Shown here: positions 31,227 to 40,147 of the stretch, piece after piece
How positions within the stretch are numbered: the first letter of the stretch is position 1
Layout: every line of letters begins with the position of its first letter
Source of the DNA: Ruminococcus sp.
Lineage (GTDB): Bacteria > Bacillota > Clostridia > Oscillospirales > Ruminococcaceae
Assembly (NCBI GenBank): GCA_017470535.1
Contig: JAFUYP010000082.1
Coordinates: 1-64,000 of the forward strand
DNA length: 64,000 nt
Direction: 5' to 3'
Notes under the pieces: model-generated
What the model saw: only the letters and a program-made list of their open reading frames with translations
Database searches by the model: none
Told to the model about the DNA's origin: nothing
Made by a program: the position numbers and the translations under genes

Positions 31227-32294
31227 ATGTCTATAACATTCATTCCCTGTACAGATGATGCCCTACGGTATATGGGCAGGATAGATAAAGCTAAGACTGA
31301 GAGCTTCAGGTTCATCTACGCAGGCTCGCAGGTGACGGTGGCTTTCAGGGGCAGCAGTATCTCGGCAGTGATCGCAAATACGATGATGAGCTCAAACGAG
31401 ATGTCGTTCGGCGCTGTCGTTGACGGCGAGCTTAAAAAGTGCGTTTTCGACAACGGCTGGGATAACCACGATAAGCAGACGGTGCTTATAGCCTCCGGAC
31501 TTGATAAGGATAAGCTGCATACCGTGACGCTTTTTAAAAGACAGGCAGCCTACCACTATTTTGAGTTTTACGGCTTTGAGATAGATGAGCTTGAGGGGAT
31601 CGAAAAGTATAAAAAGGACTATTCTCTGAAGCTTGAAGTCTACGGCGACAGCGTGTCGGCAGGCGAGGTGGTCGAGGCGGTCGAGAATACCGCAAGCTGT
31701 GACCCCGAGGGGCATAATGGTAAGTTTGACAACGCCTACTACGCATACCCGACTATCACGGCAAGGAATCTCAACGCCGAGATACATAATAACGCACAGG
31801 GCGGTATAGCTCTGTTTGACAAGACGGGATATTTCCATCTGCCCGATGCGATAGGGCTTGAAACGACATGGGATAAGCTCTCCTACTACCCCGAGGGTCC
31901 TTTCAGCGAGTGGGACTTTTCACTTTATACGCCCGATATAGTTATAATGGCAGTCGGTCAGAACGATCCGCATTTTGAAGGCGGCGAGGACAGGGATATA
32001 AAAGACCCCGGCTACCGTAAAAAATGGAAGGATAAGTATAAAGAGATAACAAGTGAGCTTATGGGAAAATATCCGAAGGCGCAGTTTATATTCCTGCTCA
32101 CAGTGCTTATGCACGATCCCGAGTGGGACAGAGCGATGCAGGAGGTAACAGAGGAGCTTGACAGTGAGCGTGTGCATTATCTTGGATTTACACGCACCGG
32201 CAAGGCTACCCCCGGACACCCGAGGATATATGAGCAGTATGAAATGGCAGAACAGCTCACAGCATTTATAACAAACAGCATACTCAAAGGATAA
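31227..32294 (+). CDS. CE2-type SGNH esterase without signal peptide
   Basis: A 355-residue esterase. Residues 1-120 resemble the jelly-roll of carbohydrate esterase family 2; 130-355 are an SGNH hydrolase: GDS motif (S142 in VYGDSVSAG), an Asn block in AVGQND, and the His of TPGHPR near the C-terminus. CE2 enzymes remove acetyl groups from sugars. There is no signal peptide, so it probably works in the cytoplasm, perhaps opposing the neighbouring acyltransferase or editing precursors. Last clear gene of the polymer locus. Confidence 0.8.
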   Translation: MSITFIPCTDDALRYMGRIDKAKTESFRFIYAGSQVTVAFRGSSISAVIANTMMSSNEMSFGAVVDGELKKCVFDNGWDNHDKQTVLIASGLDKDKLHTVTLFKRQAAYHYFEFYGFEIDELEGIEKYKKDYSLKLEVYGDSVSAGEVVEAVENTASCDPEGHNGKFDNAYYAYPTITARNLNAEIHNNAQGGIALFDKTGYFHLPDAIGLETTWDKLSYYPEGPFSEWDFSLYTPDIVIMAVGQNDPHFEGGEDRDIKDPGYRKKWKDKYKEITSELMGKYPKAQFIFLLTVLMHDPEWDRAMQEVTEELDSERVHYLGFTRTGKATPGHPRIYEQYEMAEQLTAFITNSILKG

Positions 32295-32297
32295 TAT

Positions 32298-33758
32298 ATG
32301 GCAGACATCAGACAAAAGGCACAGGAAGAAAAGGAAAAGCTGATAAATCTGAGAAATGACTTCTACGAAACAGAGCAGGGCAGGCAGATACAGCAAAAAC
32401 GCTCGGGCGTGAGGGAGTTTTTCAAGTCTATCTTCAATATCTCGGACGACCAGATGAGCTATGACGAGATAGATAAGATGATGTATGAAAACACCATTAT
32501 CCACGGTCCTAATATGTGGATACTGATGATGGCGACATTCATAGCGTCGATAGGTCTTAATGTAAACTCCACCGCTGTCATAATCGGTGCTATGCTCGTA
32601 TCCCCTCTTATGAGCGGTATCATGACAATGGGGTACGCTCTTGCGGTGAGAGATGTCTCGCTTCTTCTGAGGGCGCTCGGAAGATTCATAGTACAGGTGA
32701 TAATAAGCCTTGTGACATCGACGCTTTACTTTCTTATCTCACCGCTCAGTGAAGCCACAAGCGAGATGATAGCAAGGACCTCCCCGACGCTGTGGGACGT
32801 ACTGATAGCTTCCTTCGGCGGTATCGCAGGCGCTATCGGCAATACAAGAAACAAAAAGTCGAACGTTATCCCCGGCGTTGCTATCGCTACGGCACTCATG
32901 CCGCCGCTTTGTACGGCAGGGTACGGTATAGCCACATTGCAGTCAAGCTTCTTTTTGGGGGCAGGGTATCTGTTTTTGATAAATACCATGTTCATATCCT
33001 TGGCGACTATGATAATGACGCTCATTATGCGTGTGCCGTATCACAGAATGATAACCAAAAAGGGTCAGAAGAAGATAAACCGCATAATCTTCACAGTGTC
33101 GCTGATAGTCATTATCCCGAGTGCGTTCATAGGCGCAAGGACAGTGTATGATTCGGTGCTGAGCGCAAACGTCACACGGTATTTAAACGAGCAGTTTTCC
33201 TTTGACAACACAACGGTCGTCAAGACCGAGACAGATAACCGTGAGCGCACCATAGCAGTGTCGCTCGTCGGAAATACCATACCGCAGGAGACTATCGAAA
33301 AGCTCGAGGATCTGCTCGGCGACTACGGGCTTGAAAATTTCACGCTGAAAGTAACGCAGAATTCCTTTATCATACCCGACGACGGTGAGAACGGTGACAG
33401 GGTGACAATGGCGATACAGGAAAAGACGATAAACGATATGCAGGCGCTTATAGATGAGAGAAACGCAAAGATAGACGAGCTTGAAAAGAGCCTTGAAGAC
33501 TATCAGAACGCCACGACCTCATCAGAGGCGGCAACGCAGCTGAGTAAAAAGGCGGAAAGCGTGTTTACATATCTTTCCGATATATACTGCGGTGTGCTTA
33601 GCAGCGCAGACGGCGAATATATACAGATGACAGCGACAAGCGAGCGCAAGCTCACAGACGAAGAAAAAGAAACGATAGAGAACTACCTCAAAGCCGAGAG
33701 CGGCGAGGAAAGGGCTGTGCTTGTGATAAGCGAGCCTAAGAGCAAAAAGACCAAATAA
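32298..33758 (+). CDS. DUF389 membrane protein
   Basis: A 486-residue protein of the DUF389 family. A cytoplasmic N-terminal 75 residues leads to about six membrane helices (80-290) with the family's conserved segments NSTAVIIGAMLVSPLMSGI and IPGVAIATALMPPLCTAGYG. A C-terminal 190-residue domain contains a coiled coil (LIDERNAKIDELEKSLEDYQ). Function of the family is unknown; transport has been suggested. It begins three bases after the esterase stop, so it is probably co-transcribed with it. Confidence 0.85.
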   Translation: MADIRQKAQEEKEKLINLRNDFYETEQGRQIQQKRSGVREFFKSIFNISDDQMSYDEIDKMMYENTIIHGPNMWILMMATFIASIGLNVNSTAVIIGAMLVSPLMSGIMTMGYALAVRDVSLLLRALGRFIVQVIISLVTSTLYFLISPLSEATSEMIARTSPTLWDVLIASFGGIAGAIGNTRNKKSNVIPGVAIATALMPPLCTAGYGIATLQSSFFLGAGYLFLINTMFISLATMIMTLIMRVPYHRMITKKGQKKINRIIFTVSLIVIIPSAFIGARTVYDSVLSANVTRYLNEQFSFDNTTVVKTETDNRERTIAVSLVGNTIPQETIEKLEDLLGDYGLENFTLKVTQNSFIIPDDGENGDRVTMAIQEKTINDMQALIDERNAKIDELEKSLEDYQNATTSSEAATQLSKKAESVFTYLSDIYCGVLSSADGEYIQMTATSERKLTDEEKETIENYLKAESGEERAVLVISEPKSKKTK

Positions 33759-33776
33759 CTGAAAGGACAACTGACA

Positions 33777-34703
33777 ATGGCAAAGAATGTATTTATGTTT
33801 TCCGGGCAGGGCTCGCAGTATGTGGGCATGGCAAAAGAGCTGTATGACAGCTTTGACGGCGCTAAGAGGGTATTTGACAAGGCGCAGGAGATACTTGGCA
33901 CAGATATAGCCGATATATGCTTTAACGGTCCGGAGGAGGAGCTTAATAAAACTATCAACTCCCAGCCGGCGATAATGGCGTGCTCGCTCGCAGCATTCGA
34001 GGCTGCAAAGGCAAGCGGCATTACATTTGACGGCGTTGCGGGACATTCGCTGGGCGAGTACGCTGCAATGGTCGCAGCAGGCGTTGTCAGCATAGATGAC
34101 GGCTTCAGGCTGATAAAAGCCCGTGCGGCAGCTATGCAGAAGGCAGCAGAAAGCTCGCACGGCTCGATGTACGCCATAATCGGGCTTGATGCCGAAGAAG
34201 TCGAAAAGGTCTGCGAGAGCATAGACGGATATGTAGTGCCTGTAAACTACAACTCCGCCGTGCAGACGGTCATAGCAGGCGACAGCGAGCCCTGCGAAAA
34301 GGCAGCAGCAGAGTTTGCCGCTATGAAGAAAAAAGCGATAAAATTAAATGTAGCATCTGCATTCCACTCAAAGCTGATGCAGAGTGCGGCTGATGAATTT
34401 ATTGAAGCTGCAAGGACGGTGACATACAATACTCCCGAAAAGGAATTTTACTCAAATGTGCTGGGCGCTGAGCTTGAGGATTTCTCCGACATGGCGGATA
34501 TGCTGAGCAGGCATATCGTGTCGCCTGTGAAGTTCACAAGCGAGCTTGCCGCAATGGATAAGGCAGGATATGAAAACTACATAGAGCTTGGCCCCAACAA
34601 GGTGCTGACAGGACTTGTCAAAAAGACCTTAAAGGGCGCAAACGCTGTGAACATAGAAAACCTTGCAACACTTGAAAAAGCAAAGACGGCACTCGGGCTA
34701 TGA
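33777..34703 (+). CDS. fabD: Malonyl-CoA:ACP transacylase
   Basis: A 308-residue cytosolic enzyme that loads malonate onto acyl carrier protein for fatty-acid synthesis. Signatures are FSGQGSQYVGM at the N-terminus, the nucleophile S91 in GHSLGEYAA, the Arg in LIKARAAAMQ and the His in SAFHSKLM. Length is standard. It stands apart from other fab genes in this window, following the DUF389 gene by 18 bp. Confidence 0.93.
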   Translation: MAKNVFMFSGQGSQYVGMAKELYDSFDGAKRVFDKAQEILGTDIADICFNGPEEELNKTINSQPAIMACSLAAFEAAKASGITFDGVAGHSLGEYAAMVAAGVVSIDDGFRLIKARAAAMQKAAESSHGSMYAIIGLDAEEVEKVCESIDGYVVPVNYNSAVQTVIAGDSEPCEKAAAEFAAMKKKAIKLNVASAFHSKLMQSAADEFIEAARTVTYNTPEKEFYSNVLGAELEDFSDMADMLSRHIVSPVKFTSELAAMDKAGYENYIELGPNKVLTGLVKKTLKGANAVNIENLATLEKAKTALGL

Positions 34704-34705
34704 CA

Positions 34706-34733
34706 GCCCCTTCCCCGGGGAGGGGGCGCTTTT
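34706..34733 (+). terminator. Probable terminator after fabD
   Basis: GCCCCTTCCCC pairs with GGGGAGGGGGC, then GCTTTT. The T tract is short, so strength is uncertain. Confidence 0.5.
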
Positions 34734-34813
34734 CCCCTGCAAAGCAAGCTATATTATGACTATCAGTCTTTGGTGTGTTAAGGGAAGACCATATAACAGA
34801 AAGTGAGGTTCAT

Positions 34814-35293
34814 ATGAAAAGACAGGACTATCTTTCGTGGGACGAATATTTCATGGGGCTGTCGCTCTTCTCGGCTATGAGGAGCAAGGACCCTAATACT
34901 CAGGTCGGAGCGTGTATAGTTTCGGAGGATAATAAGATACTCTCCGTCGGCTATAACGGTATGCCGCTCGGCTGTGATGACGACACCATGCCGTGGGACA
35001 GAGAGGGAGAGTATTTAGATACCAAGTACCCCTTTGTCGCCCACGCAGAGCTTAACGCCATACTCAACCGCCCGACGGTGAGCCTTAAAAACGCAAGGAT
35101 ATATGTGTCGCTGTTCCCGTGCAACGAATGTGCAAAGGCGATAATACAAAGCGGCATAAAAGAGGTAGTCTACTGGCACAACAAATATAAGGACACCGAC
35201 GGCGTTAAGGCGAGCGAGATGATGTTCCGCCTGGCAGGCGTGACGCTGCGGCAATATATCCCCTCCGGCAGAGAGGTAACGTTTGACGTATAA
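34814..35293 (+). CDS. dCMP deaminase family protein
   Basis: A 159-residue zinc-dependent deaminase that converts dCMP to dUMP for dTTP synthesis; the same family includes ComEB. The zinc ligands are H77 (HAE, catalytic E79), C103 and C106 (PCNEC). The N-terminal LSWDEYFMGLSLFSAMRSKDPNTQVG is typical. ATG at 34814 follows GTGAGG; an upstream start 13 codons earlier has no such site. Confidence 0.9.
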   Translation: MKRQDYLSWDEYFMGLSLFSAMRSKDPNTQVGACIVSEDNKILSVGYNGMPLGCDDDTMPWDREGEYLDTKYPFVAHAELNAILNRPTVSLKNARIYVSLFPCNECAKAIIQSGIKEVVYWHNKYKDTDGVKASEMMFRLAGVTLRQYIPSGREVTFDV

Positions 35294-35308
35294 TGGGAGG
35301 TGCCCCTG

Positions 35309-35719
35309 ATGAAGCTGAGCAAGCTGCTGTTCATCCTTTCCCTTGCGCCGGCTGTGCTGCTCATAGCAGGGTCGGTGGTATCAATGTTTACCGGGTTCAG
35401 AGTGTTTCACAAGGTATATGGGATAGAGGCGTTATATACCTTTTTTATGCTCAACGGGGTAGGTATGATCGTTGCTGTACCGGTATTTCCGGCGTGTATG
35501 ATATATCAGATCTTTTATCTGCGCACCTTTGGTCCTCCGTTTGAAAAGAACAGCGCAGCGGCTGAACAAAAGCCCGACAGCGATGACCTTCCGCTGCTTA
35601 TACGCCCTGTAATTATAAGTGATAACAAAAAAGAGATAATATCCGCAGTGTTGTTTTCAGCACTTGCGGCAGCGGTCATAGGTTATAGCAGGCTGGTATT
35701 CCCCGAGGTATGGGGATAG
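35309..35719 (+). CDS. Membrane protein, first of a tandem paralog pair
   Basis: A 136-residue protein with three membrane helices (about 2-26, 38-63 and 105-125). The N-terminus MKLSKLLFILSLAPAVLLIAG is nearly the same as in the next gene. ATG at 35309 follows GGGAGGTG. It lacks the outer domain of its paralog. Function unknown. Confidence 0.6.
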   Translation: MKLSKLLFILSLAPAVLLIAGSVVSMFTGFRVFHKVYGIEALYTFFMLNGVGMIVAVPVFPACMIYQIFYLRTFGPPFEKNSAAAEQKPDSDDLPLLIRPVIISDNKKEIISAVLFSALAAAVIGYSRLVFPEVWG

Positions 35720-35792
35720 GCGACAGACCATGATGATACATTATAGTACAATACACAAAGCATCGTTAGACTTATAAAAGGAGTGAGCTTTA

Positions 35793-36650
35793 ATGAAGCT
35801 GAGCAAGCTGCTGTTTATCCTTTCCTTTGTGCCGGCAGGGCTTTTGCTTATGGCGGCGGTCATGTCGATATTTACAGGCTCGACGTGGTTTTTCAGCAAG
35901 GAGTACGGCTTTGACGCATTTATCTCAACGCTGATGCTCGGCGGTCTTGCTATGTGCTATATACCGATACTGCCTGCTTGCCTGATATATCAGGCTGTAT
36001 ACCTGCTGCTGTTCAAGATGCCGAAGGGTCTTCCAAACGATGCTCATGCGCAGGAAAACGCCGACGAAACAACGGCGCAGGAGGCTCAGAGCATACCCTT
36101 ACTCACGAGCAGGCTCAGCAATAAGACCAAAAGCATAATTGCCGTGTCGCTGTTTGCGGTAATGGTGATCGCCATACTTGTAAAGCTGTTCATGCCGAAG
36201 ATAAAAAAATCAATAGAAGAACACAAGGCGCAGAGAATGTATGAAAACGCTGAGGTAAGGCTCGATTATAACAAAACTTATCAATACCCCTCGGGGATAC
36301 TTGGCATAGAGGAGCAAACGTGCCCCTGCGTGCTGATAGACTATGACAAAATGCGTATAGGGCTGCTGGTGAGCGATGACCCGGGGTATAACGACTATAT
36401 TGAATATGACCTGACAGCTGCCGACAAAGAAGCGGCAGACAGGTTAAATGATAAATACATAGTGCAGACGCAGACCACACTTCCCGACGGCGGCACATTT
36501 ACAGCTTTTCGCAACGACAACGATCATGCTATGTACACAAAAGCCTTAATGCTTGAAAAAAGTGACGGGAGCATTTATATAAACGATGATCTCGGCACAG
36601 GCGACGGAGCATTAACAGAGCTTGGGAACGCATTTGAAAACAACGAATAA
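35793..36650 (+). CDS. Membrane protein with outer domain, second paralog
   Basis: A 285-residue protein: two N-terminal helices matching the previous gene (MKLSKLLFILSFVPAGLLL; LPACLIYQAVYLL), a cytoplasmic linker, a third helix (SIIAVSLFAVMVIAILVKLF), then an extracytoplasmic domain of about 145 residues with beta-strand character (YQYPSGILGIEEQTCPCVLIDY). AAGGAGTGAG precedes the ATG. The pair arose by duplication, with either gain or loss of the outer domain. Confidence 0.6.
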   Translation: MKLSKLLFILSFVPAGLLLMAAVMSIFTGSTWFFSKEYGFDAFISTLMLGGLAMCYIPILPACLIYQAVYLLLFKMPKGLPNDAHAQENADETTAQEAQSIPLLTSRLSNKTKSIIAVSLFAVMVIAILVKLFMPKIKKSIEEHKAQRMYENAEVRLDYNKTYQYPSGILGIEEQTCPCVLIDYDKMRIGLLVSDDPGYNDYIEYDLTAADKEAADRLNDKYIVQTQTTLPDGGTFTAFRNDNDHAMYTKALMLEKSDGSIYINDDLGTGDGALTELGNAFENNE

Positions 36651-36662
36651 GGAGCTATAACA

Positions 36663-37499
36663 ATGTCAAAACAATATGCACTTTTAGGCGAGAGCCTTAA
36701 ACACACGATGTCACCTCCGATACATAAGCGGCTGTTTGAGCTGAAAGGCAGGGAGTTTGAGTACGAGGTCATAGAGCTGCACGAGAGCGAGCTTGATGAT
36801 AATAAGGACAAGCTCATGTCGCTTGCAGGGTTTAATATCACGATACCGTATAAGATGACGGTGATACCCTTTTGCGATAAGCTGGCGGAGTCGGCAAAAC
36901 GCTATAACTCGGTAAACTGTATAGACAATAAAAACGGCGTGCATACCGGCTACAACACCGACTGTGACGGGTTTTTAAAAACGATAGAGTCTATGGGGGC
37001 GGAGTTTAAGGGCAGTGATGTGCTGCTTATAGGCTGCGGCGGTGTCGGCAGAATGATGGCGATAGAGGCGTCCCTCAAGGGCAGCAGACTTACCATTGCA
37101 GTGCTTGAAAGCGATATGCCGCTTGCACAGAAGGTAAAAGAGGAGATACTCTCAGTCAAGGCAGATGCGGATATAAGCATAATACTCACATCTGAGCTTG
37201 AAAGTATCAAGAGGACAGACCTTCTTATGAACGCCACACCTGTGGGAATGTTCCCGAAGGTCGATGCCTGCCCCGTGCCCGACAGCGTGATAGAAAAGAG
37301 CAGCTATGTGTTTGACGTTATATATAACCCCCGTGAAACACAGCTCATACAAAAAGCAAAGGCGCTTGGCAAAAAGGTATCCGGCGGCATGGCAATGCTC
37401 GTATACCAGGCAGTATCCGCCCACGAGATATGGGACGGCGACAAATATGATGACGCCGATATAGCAGAGCTTATCAGCGACATGGAAAAAATGGTATGA
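36663..37499 (+). CDS. aroE: Shikimate dehydrogenase
   Basis: A 278-residue NADPH-dependent enzyme reducing 3-dehydroshikimate to shikimate. The N-terminal substrate domain has LGESLKHTMSPPIHK and the catalytic Lys in FNITIPYKMTV. The nucleotide site is LIGCGGVGRMM; the C-terminal segment is GGMAMLVYQA. Length is standard. It heads a run of aromatic amino-acid genes (aroE, aroK, tyrA) interrupted by an LCP gene. Confidence 0.93.
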   Translation: MSKQYALLGESLKHTMSPPIHKRLFELKGREFEYEVIELHESELDDNKDKLMSLAGFNITIPYKMTVIPFCDKLAESAKRYNSVNCIDNKNGVHTGYNTDCDGFLKTIESMGAEFKGSDVLLIGCGGVGRMMAIEASLKGSRLTIAVLESDMPLAQKVKEEILSVKADADISIILTSELESIKRTDLLMNATPVGMFPKVDACPVPDSVIEKSSYVFDVIYNPRETQLIQKAKALGKKVSGGMAMLVYQAVSAHEIWDGDKYDDADIAELISDMEKMV

Positions 37500-37519
37500 G
37501 TTTAGTTAACAGTTAAGGA

Positions 37520-37574
37520 GTCGGCTACGCCGACGGATCTTGATAGCTGACCTGCGGTCAGCACGAAATTGTGC
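37520..37574. repeat. Tandem small hairpins between aroE and aroK
   Basis: Three consecutive stem-loops: GTCGGC-TAC-GCCGAC (37520-37534), GCTGACC-TGC-GGTCAGC (37546-37562) and GCAC-GAAATT-GTGC (37561-37574). They look like a dispersed intergenic repeat or a processing signal; no T tract follows. Confidence 0.5.
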
Positions 37575-37598
37575 ATTGAAAAGAGGGAACGTGAGAAA

Positions 37599-38099
37599 AT
37601 GGGAGCTATATTTCTTTGCGGATTTATGGGGTGCGGGAAATCCACTGTCGGCAGACAGCTTGCAAAGCTGACGGGCAGGGGGTTTGTAGACCTTGATGAA
37701 TACATTGAGCAGAAGGAGCTTATGTCTATCCCCGAGATATTTGAGAAAAAGGGAGAGGGGTATTTCAGAGAGCTTGAAACGGCAGCACTCAACTATCTTG
37801 CCGGAAAGGAATCAGTCGTGGCAACAGGCGGCGGGGCGCTTTTGAGCGAGAAAAACGCAGCTATCGCCAGAGCAAACGGCATGACTGTTTTTATAGACAC
37901 CCCCTTTGAGATATGCTATGACAGGATAAAGAATGACGAACACCGCCCCATAGCAGCAAGCTCTACAAGGGAGCAGCTGCTTGCACGGTTTGAGGACAGA
38001 TACCCGAAATACAAAGCGCACAGCGATATCCTGACCGACGGCTGCAAAGAGCCGCTTCAGATAGCTAAGGATATAGCAGAGCAGATAAAGAAGCTCTGA
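37599..38099 (+). CDS. aroK: Shikimate kinase
   Basis: A 166-residue P-loop kinase that phosphorylates shikimate. Visible are the Walker A loop GFMGCGKST, the substrate motif DLDEYIE, FRELE (substrate Arg) and the TGGGAL turn, plus the lid EHRPIA. ATG at 37599 is preceded by GTGAG; an earlier frame start lies in the hairpin region. Length is normal. Confidence 0.92.
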   Translation: MGAIFLCGFMGCGKSTVGRQLAKLTGRGFVDLDEYIEQKELMSIPEIFEKKGEGYFRELETAALNYLAGKESVVATGGGALLSEKNAAIARANGMTVFIDTPFEICYDRIKNDEHRPIAASSTREQLLARFEDRYPKYKAHSDILTDGCKEPLQIAKDIAEQIKKL

Positions 38100-38124
38100 A
38101 CGTGTAAGAAAAGGAGAGATATTT

Positions 38125-39240
38125 ATGTCAGAAGAAGTTGTGATGACGCAGGCGCCCTCGCCTAAGAGAAAAAAGAATGGCAAAAAGAAAATGAGCAAAA
38201 AGAAAAAGCTGCTGATAGCGCTGCTTATAGTGGTGATAATACTAATCATAGCGGCGATAACAGTCACAGCGGTGATATTCCACTATATCGGCAAGGTCAA
38301 GGTCGAGGACCCGAAAACGGCTTTCCCGAAGGTGGATTCAGTCGTGGACGATGACCTGACGAGCGAGCCTGATTCGCCCAAGGAGGTCATAGACGAAGCC
38401 AAAAAGCGAATAGATGAGAACCTTGCGAACAAGGCAACAGAGATAGTAAGTGATGACAATGTCATAAATGTGCTGCTCATAGGTACTGACTCACGGGGAA
38501 ATGACGACCGTGGCAGATCCGACAGTATGATACTTGTGTCTGTCAATAAGAACACAAAGCAGGTGGTAATGACATCCTTCCTGCGTGATATATACCTGTA
38601 TATCCCCGATACCGAGTATACAAGACTCAACCACGCATACGCATACGGCGGACCTGACCTGCTTATCCAGACACTTGAAAGCAACTTCAAGGTAAGGATA
38701 GACAGATATGTTCGTGTAAACTTCTTCTCGTTCATAGACGTAGTTGACGAGGTTGGCGGCGTTGAGATAGACGTCACCGACGAAGAGGTAGAGTATGTCA
38801 ATACGTACCTCAAAGAGATAAACAGGCTCGAGGGTATGTCTGAAACAGATTCGCAGCTTTCCTCCGGCGGTAAGCAGAATCTCAACGGCAGACAGGCGCT
38901 TGCATATTCGAGGATACGTTATATCGGTACTGACTTCCAGCGTACACAGCGCCAGAGGACAGTCCTTGAAACGCTTTTCAAGAAGATGAAGGGGCTGAGC
39001 ATGGGCGAGCTTTCAGACCTGCTCGATGTGCTGCTGCCGCAGCTCGCTACGAATATGACCGAGGGCGAGATGTTCTCGTTCGTAGTGGATTCGCCGTCGT
39101 ATCTGAGCTATGAGGTGATACAGAACCGTATCCCTGTTGACGGCTCCTGGGACTACATGACAGTCAACAGCATGAGCGTCATAGGCGTAGACTTCGATGA
39201 GAATATCGACAGCCTGAGAAAGACTATCTACGGGAAATAA
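38125..39240 (+). CDS. LytR-CpsA-Psr (LCP) family cell-wall polymer ligase
   Basis: A 371-residue membrane protein. A basic cytoplasmic tail (KRKKNGKKKMSKKKKLL) and one helix (about 30-52) anchor the LCP domain: LLIGTDSRG, RSDSMILVSVN, FLRDIYLYIP, the RQALAYSRIRY motif and FQRTQRQR. LCP enzymes attach undecaprenyl-linked teichoic acids or other polymers to peptidoglycan. It probably completes the pathway encoded at 18-31 kb. Confidence 0.9.
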   Translation: MSEEVVMTQAPSPKRKKNGKKKMSKKKKLLIALLIVVIILIIAAITVTAVIFHYIGKVKVEDPKTAFPKVDSVVDDDLTSEPDSPKEVIDEAKKRIDENLANKATEIVSDDNVINVLLIGTDSRGNDDRGRSDSMILVSVNKNTKQVVMTSFLRDIYLYIPDTEYTRLNHAYAYGGPDLLIQTLESNFKVRIDRYVRVNFFSFIDVVDEVGGVEIDVTDEEVEYVNTYLKEINRLEGMSETDSQLSSGGKQNLNGRQALAYSRIRYIGTDFQRTQRQRTVLETLFKKMKGLSMGELSDLLDVLLPQLATNMTEGEMFSFVVDSPSYLSYEVIQNRIPVDGSWDYMTVNSMSVIGVDFDENIDSLRKTIYGK

Positions 39241-39249
39241 GGTGAGTAT

Positions 39250-40095
39250 ATGAAAATATGTGTAGCAGGCTTGGGGCTTATAGGCGGCTCACTTGCAAAA
39301 ACTCTCAAAAAGAATACCGACACGGTAGTTTACGGCATAGATATAAATAAAAAGGCGGTAACTCTCGCACTTGCTCAGGAAGCGATAGATGAAGAGATAA
39401 CGCCGGAGGATATGAAAAACTGCGATATAGTCATACTCGGACTATATCCGCAGGCGACTATCGACTTTATAAAGGAAAACCGTGATAACTTCAACCCCGG
39501 GGGTATAGTCATCGACACCTGCGGCATCAAGAAGGCGGTCGTTGAGAGCGCAGAGCAGACGCTTTCTGGAACAGGCGTGAGCTTTCTTGGCTGCCACCCA
39601 ATGGCAGGGCGTGAGTTCTGGGGGTTTGAATATGCTCTTGATAACCTTTTTGATAAGGCGAGCTTTATCATGACGCCGACTGAGAACACACCAAAGCAAA
39701 CAGTCGATACCGTAAGACAGCTCGCACTTGATATGGGCTTTGCAAAATGCGTCGTATCGACACCGCAGGAGCATGATGAGGTGATAGCGTTCACCTCGCA
39801 GCTGGCGCACGTTGTGTCAAGTGCTTATGTAAAAAGCCCGAGCCTGTTTCGTCAGGCAGGCTTCTCAGCCGGGTCGTTCAAGGATCTTACCCGTGTGGCA
39901 AGGCTCAATGAGGATATGTGGACATCGCTTTTCCTGCTCAATAAAGAGCCGCTGCTAAGCGAGATAGACCACGTTATAAACGCATTAAAGGACTACCGTG
40001 ATGCGATAGCCGATAACGACAGCGACCGGCTGCACGAGCTTCTCAAAGAGGGCAGAGAGCTTAAAGAAGAGTCTATCAGGAATGATGTGAGATAA
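39250..40095 (+). CDS. tyrA: Prephenate dehydrogenase
   Basis: A 281-residue enzyme of tyrosine synthesis. The NAD-binding motif is GLGLIGGSLAK; GCHPMAGRE carries the catalytic His; QLAHVVSSAY is the conserved C-terminal helix. It lacks an ACT domain, so no built-in tyrosine feedback sensor. Ends at a bidirectional terminator. Confidence 0.9.
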   Translation: MKICVAGLGLIGGSLAKTLKKNTDTVVYGIDINKKAVTLALAQEAIDEEITPEDMKNCDIVILGLYPQATIDFIKENRDNFNPGGIVIDTCGIKKAVVESAEQTLSGTGVSFLGCHPMAGREFWGFEYALDNLFDKASFIMTPTENTPKQTVDTVRQLALDMGFAKCVVSTPQEHDEVIAFTSQLAHVVSSAYVKSPSLFRQAGFSAGSFKDLTRVARLNEDMWTSLFLLNKEPLLSEIDHVINALKDYRDAIADNDSDRLHELLKEGRELKEESIRNDVR

Positions 40096-40100
40096 TAAAT

Positions 40101-40137
40101 AAAGGCAAACGGAGATATAAGTTTCCGTTTGCCTTTT
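40101..40137. terminator. Bidirectional terminator after tyrA
   Basis: AAAGGCAAACGGA pairs with TCCGTTTGCCTTT (13 bp, 10-base loop), T tract on one side and A-rich on the other. It also suits the minus-strand coding relic at 40148. Confidence 0.85.
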
Positions 40138-40147
40138 CTCTTTGTCA

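Noticed and set aside
35293..35544. 83-codon plus-strand frame overlapping the first membrane paralog
   Set aside because: The overlapping frame encodes a better protein, with a GGGAGGTG site and clear similarity to its neighbour.
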